From NCBI GenBank assembly GCA_003118195.1, contig BEXV01000535.1, positions 15,819 through 27,348 of the forward strand: a stretch of 11,530 nt of DNA. The letters run 5' to 3'. This DNA is from Hemicentrotus pulcherrimus (taxonomy: Eukaryota > Echinodermata > Echinoidea > Camarodonta > Strongylocentrotidae). The position numbers and the translations under genes are program-made. This document shows positions 1 to 7,500 of this stretch, one piece after another; positions within the stretch are counted from its first letter, which is position 1, and every line of letters starts with the position of its first letter. The notes beneath the pieces are model-generated. The model was not told where the DNA came from, did not search any database, and saw nothing but the letters and a program-made list of their open reading frames with translations.

Positions 1-229
1 ACATGCAATATTTCCCAATGTTTTCATATTAGTCTAATTTTTACATGTTTGTTATTTCTGTTATTTTAGAGAATATCCATCTGTTGTTCGTTTGTTTACT
101 TGCCATTTCTTTGCATTTATGATTCTACATCATGTTTATGTTTATGTTGATCGTTCAATTATGCTTTGATTTGTATGTTATCACATTGCTCCATGGGAGA
201 CCAACTTATTGTTGAATGGGCTACCCTGT

Positions 230-264
230 TTTTTAAATAAATAAACAAATAAATAAAATAAAAA
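230..264. repeat. AT-rich TAAA/CAAA simple repeat
   Basis: A run of T followed by irregular TAAA and CAAA units. It is simple low-complexity DNA just upstream of the promoter candidate. The preceding 229 bases are AT-rich and I see no gene, RNA or repeat family in them. Confidence 0.7.
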
Positions 265-317
265 CGTGAATATTCATATTGGTATTTAAAAATGGAGGAC
301 TGCGGTGCTTCCTTATT

Positions 318-382
318 TCTGATTGGTCAGAGTTCCTTAATACTCTATTGTTATTGGTCCGTTATGTCGCGGGCGTTTAAAC
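318..382 (+). promoter_or_regulatory. TATA-less promoter candidate with tandem CCAAT boxes and a CDE/CHR-like pair
   Basis: The sequence CTGATTGGTCAG at 319-330 matches the NF-Y (inverted CCAAT) consensus, and a second ATTGG lies at 353-357, 31 bp further on. CGCGGG at 368-373 is followed two bases later by TTTAAA (376-381), which resembles the CDE/CHR module of G2/M-phase promoters, TTTAAA being a variant of the CHR. There is no TATA box nearby, and the stretch is more GC-rich than its surroundings. A strong splice donor lies 72 bp downstream. That this drives the MTFR gene is an inference from position and strand. Confidence 0.45.
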
Positions 383-384
383 AG

Positions 385-453
385 CGAGGACCGTCAAACA
401 AGCGAGCGCTAGTCGTCAATCCCGAATGTTTACTGTTACAGATCATTAAATAG
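385..453 (+). other. MTFR1: Probable non-coding first exon (5' UTR)
   Basis: The 3' border is a near-perfect donor, TAG|GTAAGTAT, with GT at 454-455. The 5' border is only a guess, set just after the promoter motifs. There is one short upstream ORF at 426-449 (ATG to TAA, 7 codons). Splicing to the acceptor at 4405 would join it to the MTFR start exon and would place the LTR element in intron 1. No transcript evidence is available, so the pairing is inferred. Confidence 0.4.
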
Positions 454-997
454 GTAAGTATTTCTATATATAAACTAATTTTATTCATATGTATTAATTC
501 TTTGAAAAATTATGAAAGTGAAATGAGTTGTAGATGTTGAAATTCCTGAGAAATAAGCTTCGACAACAGTCGCTAAAAGTATGTTGCTTGAGTTGTCGTA
601 GTCCCATGTATTGATGTTTGCGTCTGTTATTGCTCCTTTCTTTGAGTGCGCTAACGCTAAGCCTGTATTCGGAGCCTGTAAGCTGTAGACCTCTAATAAG
701 GGCGTTGGTAATTACCCATTCCCTAGACCGAATTTTTCCGTCTCTTTCGTTCGTTAGCCTCTTATTGGGGTAGGGTCGGCTCTGTCTTTAGAGACCGAAA
801 CAGACTAGACTCCACTCCAGATCTATACCGCCAAGTGTGTGCAAATCAGTAAACTAGCAAAACTTATCACCGAATTACTCCTTTTAATAGTAGGCATAGG
901 TCTAGATCTAGATCTCTAGACCTATATATCTATATATATGCATTTTACATTGTAAATTAGCTAAAGGCTTAACTTTTTCGGTTCCACTTACTAACTT
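454..997. other. Intronic DNA without a recognisable gene
   Basis: AT-rich, mostly unstructured sequence that follows the exon 1 donor and leads up to the LTR unit. It contains a short CTAGATCT cluster at about 898-920 followed by a TATATCTATATAT run (about 923-938). I find no coding exon or RNA gene. Confidence 0.5.
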
Positions 998-1194
998 TAT
1001 AGGGATTGATATCGTGTAACCAGCAATACGGATACCGATAAGATCGGGATCGGGATCGAGTGACTAAAAAATGGACTGTTGTCTGTGAGATTCGAATTGT
1101 GTTTTCAGGCCGTTGTCGCCTTATTAAAGGTGTTTTTTAACTCAATTCCCGTCTGATATCTTATTCTTGTCTGTACATAGTGAATCCCCTTACA
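998..1194. repeat. Left LTR-like direct repeat
   Basis: Begins TATAGGGATTGATATC and ends AGTGAATCCCCTTACA. It aligns over its whole length with 3912-4106: I count three substitutions, one 3-nt gap (GCA near 1022-1026) and one 1-nt gap. The ends form a short imperfect inverted repeat, roughly TATAGGG against TGTAAGGGG. On the plus strand it holds ATTAAA followed by a GT-rich run (about 1123-1137), a plausible polyadenylation signal, and TTTTCAG just before it, which resembles a splice acceptor. The minus-strand Gag ORF reads into this repeat and stops at 1105-1107. Confidence 0.65.
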
Positions 1195-2235
1195 TTTTGC
1201 AATAAAATTGCACCTTGGCGACGGTTCTCGAGCAAAGCCCTGTGGAGGTCCTCCCTGGAAACCTGACCCCGTGGCCCCCGGAGGTACCGGACAGTTGGCA
1301 ATTCTGTGCCCGAGCTGCCCACACCGGTAGCACGCAGCATTAAAGGATCTACGTCCTGTGGGGTTACTGCTTGCACCTGTCCGTCGTGGAGTGGAGTGAT
1401 CACTCCCTGAGGTCGCGTTACCAGCGTTCGCCCCTCTCTGGATCACTAACTCATCCGCTTTCCGCGCAACTACCATGAGGGATGTGGCTTGTAGCTCCCT
1501 CAGTTTTAACCTCAACACTTCATCGGGCACTCTCTCTAAAAACTGGTCAATCATGACCAGATTGAGCCCCTTTGAGACTTCAGGCATCTCTACTGCCTCC
1601 TGGGGTATCTCAACCCATTTCAAAAAATAATCCTGTAAATAACTAGCGAATTCTTCAAAACTTTCATTGGCCTTCTTATGTTCCTTTTTGAACTTTATTC
1701 GGTATGCCTCCGGAGTGAGGTTGTACCTTCTTTTGATGGCCAGCACAACGTCATCGTAATTGTTTTGTTCTCTTGCACTCAGGGCGTGGAATGCCTGCTG
1801 AGCTCTTCCGGTCAGATATGGTTCTAACAGCCGAGGCCATTCACTCTTTGGCTTGTTTGCTGCCAGGGCTAGTCGCTCAAAAGTGCTAAGGTAGCACACC
1901 ATATCATCATCGTTACTTAGCTGATGTAATCCCTTTAACAGAGGACTAGTTTGTGCAGAGTTACCGATCGCAGCAGACAATAAGGATTTGCATAGTTTCT
2001 CAGTCTCATGATGATGAAAATCTTCAAGGTGCTTCATGACCCGCAAAAGGTCATCCACACCCACACCAGTATTTTTTGGTTCATCCTCTACCAGCTTAGG
2101 CAAATCACATAAACAAGAGATTCGCTCTTGCTTGGTCTTTACAGCATTGGTATCAATATGATTCAATTCACACAAGTGTGCTATGTGCTCAGCTGTAAAT
2201 CTGCCGAGATATGCTGATCGGTCTGTCATTGTCAA
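1105..2235 (-). CDS. Retrotransposon Gag polyprotein (SCAN-like capsid plus one CCHC zinc knuckle)
   Basis: A 376-residue uninterrupted ORF, the structural (particle-forming, RNA-binding) protein of a Ty3-type LTR retrotransposon. Residues 1-95 are a variable N-terminus. About 105-170 look like the capsid N-terminal domain (YLSTFERLA, then LLEPYLTGRAQQAF). About 171-266 resemble the SCAN/capsid C-terminal fold: YNLTPEAYR, a Phe/Tyr-rich helix, then MIDQFLERVP. A Ser/Gly/Arg linker leads to the zinc knuckle C302-x2-C305-x4-H310-x4-C315, which binds nucleic acid. The start is chosen because its context (GACAATGAC) is acceptable and little coding-like sequence lies upstream. Residues 348-376 are encoded by the LTR-like repeat, so the natural C-terminus or a Gag-Pol junction is probably lost. 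There is no Pol downstream. The intact frame suggests a recent insertion or retained function. SCAN-like Gags are known from Gmr1-like elements, but clade assignment needs a search. Confidence 0.85.
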   Translation of the reverse strand: MTMTDRSAYLGRFTAEHIAHLCELNHIDTNAVKTKQERISCLCDLPKLVEDEPKNTGVGVDDLLRVMKHLEDFHHHETEKLCKSLLSAAIGNSAQTSPLLKGLHQLSNDDDMVCYLSTFERLALAANKPKSEWPRLLEPYLTGRAQQAFHALSAREQNNYDDVVLAIKRRYNLTPEAYRIKFKKEHKKANESFEEFASYLQDYFLKWVEIPQEAVEMPEVSKGLNLVMIDQFLERVPDEVLRLKLRELQATSLMVVARKADELVIQRGANAGNATSGSDHSTPRRTGASSNPTGRRSFNAACYRCGQLGHRIANCPVPPGATGSGFQGGPPQGFAREPSPRCNFIAKCKGIHYVQTRIRYQTGIELKNTFNKATTA

Positions 2236-2268
2236 TTTTTTTTCTTTCTTTCATTGAACACAGAATAT

Positions 2269-2688
2269 TATACTAGACTAGATCTAGACTCTAGATCTTA
2301 ACTACTTTACATTAAATTTAGTAACCTATTTAGTACTTATTCAGGATAGTCTAGGTCTACCGGTGGTCTACTAGATCTAGATCTAGTAGTACTAGACCCT
2401 CTACTTTAATTAACTTTTATTTATTAGACCCTAGACCTCTATGTATTTATTTCTTTATTTAATGTTACTTCAGTACTAGACTAGGCCTAGACTAGTAGCC
2501 TGGAGTCTAGATCTACTTGTTTAATACATGTAGCTATCTAAACGTTGATTAGTCTATCTGTAAAGTCTAGACCTAGATCTAGAGATCTAGACCCTAGATC
2601 TACTGATTTATTTTATTGTTTATATCTAGACTCTAGTCTCAATCTCTAGGTCTAGTTAGGCCTAGACCTAGATCCATTATCATATCAG
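2269..2688. repeat. CTAGATCT/TCTAGACC-rich low-complexity tract
   Basis: An irregular but dense array of overlapping CTAGATCT, TCTAGAC and CTAGGCCTAG words, largely self-complementary, interspersed with TTTATTTATT-type AT runs. No fixed period is visible. Smaller clusters of the same words occur at about 898-920, 2922-2938 and 4168-4181, so it is likely a genome-wide motif rather than part of the retroelement. There is no coding potential. Confidence 0.65.
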
Positions 2689-2880
2689 TTCATGTATTTA
2701 TCCGTGTGTAGGCCAATGACATGTTCATGTAACAACATCCAGATCATAACTGGTCAGTTCTTTATGTATTTATCCATGTGTAGGCCAATGTAACAACATC
2801 CAGATCATAACTGGTCATTTTTTATGTATTTATCCATGTGTAGGCCAATGTAACAACATCCAGATCATAACTAGTCAAAT
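2689..2880. repeat. 60-bp minisatellite, three copies
   Basis: Units at 2761-2820 and 2821-2880 are 60 bp each and nearly identical (TTTATGTATTTATCCATGTG at the start, then ATCCAGATCATAACT). The first unit (2689-2760) carries about 12 extra bases containing a duplicated CATGT motif. It sits within the interior of the LTR unit, upstream of the Gag start in the minus direction. Confidence 0.9.
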
Positions 2881-3899
2881 CAATCCAACAACCGAAACAG
2901 TACCTTGCTCAAATCAAGACATGGATCTAGATCTAGTCTACACTGACACTGTATAAAACGTACAGCAGGCAACAGTCAAGCTAGTCAAGGATAAACACAA
3001 CCGGTTGGAAATTGTTGAAAATTGGAACTGTATATAAACTTGTGATTCCCTGTGAATTTTCTGTCATTGCATCTAGTGATTTACTCAGAGTTATACATGT
3101 ACACTGAATTTTTGTGCACATGAAATTGTTATACATGCAGTATATGTACTCAGAATTTGTGTTTCAAAAAGGTAAATTATGAAACAAAAGAACTACCAGT
3201 TGAGTGTAGTTTATAATTTACACATATACAGATGTTAGTTTCGCTAACATCCCATACTTTGGTAAACAATATATCTGACCTGAAATTGGGAATATATATA
3301 GATATGTATATATATATTCACCGTAAATGTTTTGTGCCGGACCTACTGAACGGATCTACATCAATTTACAAATTACAAATTTGTGTAAGGGTTATTTCTT
3401 TTAGGAAGAAATCAAACAAAAGAGCACTCAGCTGTGCTGGTGCTGTGTTACTTACATGTATGTTGATCTTTTGAAAAGGTATTCATGGATATGCTTGAAC
3501 AGGTTAAGACGATAATCTGTATTGGAATTTTTTTCTTGTTACTATGTTAGTGTTTGGCATTATGAACTTTTGCATCTCTGTTTTGCGGGGAAAAGTTACC
3601 CTTTGGGGTGCGGTGTTCGTTATTCTTATAGTGTACATTTGTTGAGTACTGACGGTATCTTGCGCAGACACGTGCAAGCGAGCTAAATGTATAAATTTAC
3701 CCTGGTATCAACATAGAAACAGCCGCGATATCGATCACAGCATATTAAGAGAACTGGTGGTCGTATGTTTTTTCTGTACGCGCGATTTGTTACAATATTG
3801 TTGCTTCACGTGTATATGTCTTGGGCGAGATTTAGCTTGTTTTATGAGCAGTTTGGAAATGTTAAAATAATATTTGAAAAAACCCCGTAGGGTATTTTT
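2881..3899. other. Interior of the LTR unit, non-coding
   Basis: About 1 kb with no convincing coding sequence. Small AT-rich open frames exist but show no recognisable domain. TATAAAA at 2952-2958 and TATATAAA near 3031 are TATA-like, without further promoter evidence. A (TA)n-like run lies at about 3290-3320. The 3590-3899 part is less AT-rich and may be the remnant 3' or 5' untranslated region of the retroelement. I could not recognise any pol motif in it. Confidence 0.4.
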
Positions 3900-3911
3900 G
3901 GTGGGGGAGAG
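3900..3911 (+). other. Polypurine-tract-like sequence next to the right LTR
   Basis: GGTGGGGGAGAG ends exactly where the right direct repeat begins (TATAGGG at 3912). In Ty3-type elements the plus-strand primer (PPT) lies immediately 5' of the 3' LTR, so this would fit an element read on the plus strand. That is opposite to the Gag ORF. It is a short motif, and chance is possible. Confidence 0.4.
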
Positions 3912-4106
3912 TATAGGGATTGATATCGTGTAACCAATACGGATACCGATAAGATCGGGATCGGGATCGAGTGACTAAAAAATGGACTGTTGTCTGTGAG
4001 ATTCGGATTGTTGTTTTCAGGCCGTTGTCGCCTTATTAAAGGTGTTTTTTAACTCAATTCCCGTCTGATATCTTATTCTTGTCTGTACCTAGTGAATCCC
4101 CTTATA
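3912..4106. repeat. Right LTR-like direct repeat
   Basis: The second copy of the ~196-bp repeat, in the same orientation as 998-1194 and about 98% identical when gaps are set aside. It ends CCCCTTATA where the left copy ends CCCCTTACA. Its right end is 300 bp before the MTFR exon 2 acceptor. Its own TTTTCAG-GCC (about 4014-4023) could act as a splice acceptor in the host transcript. Confidence 0.65.
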
Positions 4107-4182
4107 ACTTGACTGAAATAATCCATTTTATTGTCCATTTTTAATAAATTATGGGTCAAAATCGACATCTAGACTAGATCTA

Positions 4183-4269
4183 TGTTGAAAGTCTATTTTA
4201 ACTCTCTAGCGCTACGTACGCAGCGCTAGCGCAGCGAGTGTTAAAATACGTCTCGCAAGACTTTCAACA
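4183..4269. repeat. Inverted repeat with CpG-rich palindromic core
   Basis: TGTTGAAAGTCT (4183-4194) pairs perfectly with 4258-4269. ATTTTAAC just inside pairs with GTTAAAAT, leaving a bulge of about ten bases on the right arm. The core contains TAGCGCT (4207-4213) and its complement at 4222-4228 around ACGTACGC. It looks like a small foldback element or a hairpin in intron 1, right after the LTR unit. Confidence 0.6.
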
Positions 4270-4405
4270 AAATTCGGTCTACCCATTCCCGTACCATACC
4301 TGACGAACCTCGCAAATAACATTCTCCGACTCAGATAACATGTGATTTACTTGTCAAGAATGCTGACCATGTGCAATTGTATTTTGCTGTTCTCTTTTCT
4401 TGCAG

Positions 4406-4510
4406 CATTTTTCTGGTAATGACGGAAGTGAAGCAAGACAGTGTCAGTGACGCATTGTGAATTGTGGAAGCGTTTCTTTTGATTCTGTGTTTGGAAGCTA
4501 CTTGGTCTTG
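4406..4510 (+). other. MTFR1: 5' UTR part of exon 2
   Basis: A pyrimidine-rich tract (TTCTCTTTTCTTGCAG, ending at 4405) marks the acceptor. The exon runs on to the donor at 4586. It carries an upstream ORF (4419-4460) that is out of frame with the main start codon. Confidence 0.6.
4419..4460 (+). promoter_or_regulatory. Upstream ORF, 13 codons
   Basis: ATG at 4419 reads M-T-E-V-K-Q-D-S-V-S-D-A-L and stops with TGA at 4458-4460, 50 bases before the main ATG. The context (GGTAATGAC) is moderate. It could reduce translation of MTFR from this leader. Whether it is translated cannot be judged from sequence alone. Confidence 0.4.
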
Positions 4511-4585
4511 ATGTTGGACGCAGCTGTCCTTTACGTCATCAGAATGGTTCTACACATCCTTGGAAATACACAAGATGACCAGGAG
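4511..4585 (+). CDS. MTFR1: MTFR coding exon 1 (start codon, N-terminal hydrophobic segment)
   Basis: 25 codons, ending at the donor GAG|GTGAGT in phase 0. It encodes MLDAAVLYVIRMVLHILGNT followed by QDDQE. The short hydrophobic/amphipathic start with IRMV is a family hallmark and may help membrane or mitochondrial association. The ATG context is TCTTGATGT, not strong. Confidence 0.85.
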
Positions 4586-7500
4586 GTGAGTAAGAAATCT
4601 GCGATAAAGACAAGTACATAATGAATTGATTCTCTAAAGCCCCAAAACAAAGATTATGAGGCTTAGAGGTAAAATGCTTTGTTTTCTTCTTTTTCTGAGA
4701 GGGTGTGTGAAAAAAAACTGACAAAAATTTAAAAGAATTTCTAGAGAAAGAGAGTAAAAAGACCACATGTCTGTAAAGACCACTTTTCTTGTGTTCCTAG
4801 AGTGGTCTTTATAGACGAGATTCACTTTTTTAACTTGCTACTGATTTTATCTTGACTGTCCCAAATCCTTTAAGAATGTCGGCCATGTTTGGCATAAATC
4901 TAGACTACCATGCTTTTTTTATTTTTTACTGGTTTCTCTTGCCTACATATTCAGTCATAACATAGATAACTTTTGCATCCTTCAGCCATCTGGAGATCCC
5001 AAAATGATCTTGAATACCGGTATATTCCAACATCCAATTTGACAAAGTCTTTATATTATTTTGTTCTTCCTTAGGTCATCGGGTCACACAGTCGTCTCCC
5101 TGCAAAGAGAAGGCGTAGGAGGAGCCTGATCAGAGCGATAGGATCCAGCCTTCCACTGCCTCCAATACAGAGAGTACACTTCCAGGTAGGCTCAATGTTT
5201 CTAGGCAAGGAAGTAAAAAACCTTGGCTTGCTGCATGTAATGTTTGCAAATATGTATATTAGTAATAAGATTCACAAAAGTTTCCTGCTTCAAATGATCT
5301 ACCGGTACAGTGATGTAACGCTGAATTTGAGTGATTCACACATTTTTTCTTGCTGTCAATGTCGTTAACATTGCACACATTTATATATGAAGGGTTAATT
5401 CTTGTTTTAAAGTCTGACATTTTGATAGATGTTTCTCTCTTCATTTTCATCTGAATAAAGTCTGGAAAGAAAATGCCCCAATGTAAAAAGAAAAGGTGAC
5501 ATAAAAAAAGATATACTTGGGAGAAAAGGGCCCAAGGTAGCGAAACAACATCCCTTTCTAGATAAAAAGCTATCGACCTCAACCAGAACCAGTTTACCTT
5601 AATGCAACACACCTTTAACTGTAGCCATTGTAGTCACAGCTTGTGTAGGCAGTCTCGTGTGTCTCGTCTCTGGTTCTCTTTGACGATGAGATGCCTCGTA
5701 GTCTGGGGGCGAGCTACTTTAAAATTCCACACTTTCTTTTCTTTTATCAATGGGTTTCCATACCATCTTGGTGCGCCTTTTTGATAACCTTTTTTCTAAA
5801 ACCAGGGCTTTAAATTTGAACTTTTTGTTTATGTGCGTGTGTGTTGATACATGGCTAATTCTACCATTACCTTGTTTCAGATTTTTCGACGTTCTGAGCC
5901 ACCCCCATGGCGTCACCAGTTCTTTGAAGAGGATTGTGAGCCGACCTTTATCCCTACCCTGTCAGATCTACCTTGGATCATCATGGCAACACCAGACAAA
6001 GATATCAGGTCCAGGTGAGATATAAAACACACGAGGCTCTTAAAATTCAATGACTCCTATTCTACTAAAACTCAGACCCGGCGATGGGCATTTGTTCAAA
6101 ATCTAGTTTAACAATGGAAGTTTCTCCTGTACGTGATTTTAGACCCAGGATCTAGTTTAATTTGATAAGTAGAAATGATTGTACCAAACTTTGATATCTT
6201 AATTTGTTTAGAAGTTATGTATATATTCAGAAGTTATATCTATAGTATATGGAGCTCTTAGATAATATTGGAGTGTTGAATTCATTTCTATAAAGCAAAA
6301 TTAAAAGGACATCAACAAAAACTACAGCTAAGCAGTTAATAAAGACCGACAAATGCAACAAAATAAGCAAAATTAATTGAATTCCCTCATTTTGAGAAGA
6401 AATTTTGAAATGCTGATGCTTATTACAATAACAGCACATCTTCTCTTCACACTCTTTTCATCTTTTATTGAAAGGTAAAATAATAGTTTTAACAAATTCT
6501 TCTTTGTGTTTGAAATAAACTTTTCTTCTTCATCTCTAAATAGGTCTGAATATCGACCGGTCAAGAACAAGGCGAAGCGACGAATCACCATGACCGTGCG
6601 CCCCCTCCACCACACCCCACCCAAATACTGCACAACCGCCTCCCCTCAACAGACCCCCACCTGCCAATCCCCTCTCCCGTTTACAACAGAACCACAAACG
6701 CCTCCCAAAGGCGTTTCGTCTCCTCCCTGGTCAAAGGAAGTTGACCTTGATGCAAAGGTTGACGACCCTGTCGCCCAGAAGAAGATATCTGCGCTGGAAG
6801 ATGAGCTGGAGAAACTGAGGTCACAGATTGCTATGATTGTCACCATGCAGTCACAGTTGCCACAAGCAGGTGGGTATATAAATAAAGCACAACAGTGAGG
6901 GCACTAGTAAGAATTATCCACACAAGGTACCTTTGGAACAGTCTAACACGCCCAAAGCGATAGGGTAATTTCGTCCCTATTTTCACAAAGTGACGGAAGT
7001 GAATGAAAATCGCATACAATTTGCGTGCAGATTTTCCGCACTACCTTCACTTTGTCAAAACAGGAACGAATTTACTAATGCCCGATCAAAATAATGTGTG
7101 TTATTTATTTTGTAACGTTTTATAAAATGATGTTTTATAAAATGAGCCTGGTCATGTGTACGCTCTCAACCAATCATTTAATTAGGATCCGCTTCATCTT
7201 CTACACTGTTTATTCGCATTAGGGCCAGTGTCAGTGTGTCTAATGTCATGCTTGTCTACACCCAGTTTGGCTACTCTCGTACTGGTCTAATATATGTTTA
7301 TCTGTGCATAGTTTCTCTATTGTACAAGTTGTCATATTATTGTTTTTCGTATGTTTGTATGTCAATATTTATATAGTCCAATTACTTATTGTCTAATAAC
7401 AAGTTGATATACTGTAATTGTTTCATCTAACTGCCTGTGTGATCCAATATTCAGGTCCTTCATTAAAGGTAGATCCCTGTTCTTGGCAGGATTTAAAAAA

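Larger units (their letters stand above)
998..4106 (-). mobile_element. Internally deleted LTR retrotransposon (gag-only), inserted upstream of the MTFR start exon
   Basis: Two direct repeats of 197 and 195 bp (998-1194 and 3912-4106) bound a 2.7-kb interior. The unit is flanked by ACTT at 994-997 and 4107-4110; a 5-bp AACTT is also possible because the last A of the right repeat is shared. This is the pattern left by retroviral-type integration. The interior holds an intact Gag ORF on the minus strand but no protease, reverse transcriptase, RNase H or integrase, so the copy cannot move by itself. The strand given follows Gag. However, a purine tract (GGTGGGGGAGAG, 3900-3911) abuts the right repeat as a plus-strand polypurine tract would, and no TGG-type primer site follows the repeat in the minus direction, so polarity is unresolved. 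An alternative is two copies of a MITE with TA target duplications. Confidence 0.6.

Noticed and set aside
711..745. Similarity of ACCCATTCCC and AGACCGAATTTT to sequence at 4269-4290
   Set aside because: The two shared words are in inconsistent relative orientation and are short, so chance is enough to explain them.
1161..1403. 80-codon minus-strand open frame overlapping Gag
   Set aside because: It lies fully within the Gag ORF in another frame, has no recognisable domain, and is explained as a shadow of Gag.
3232..3474. 80-codon plus-strand open frame in the LTR unit interior
   Set aside because: AT-rich, includes a TATATA run, no domain and no start context or splice signals that would support a gene.
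5259..5612. 117-codon minus-strand open frame
   Set aside because: It falls in an MTFR intron, its Phe/Leu/Ser/Lys-rich composition matches AT-rich DNA, and no domain is visible.
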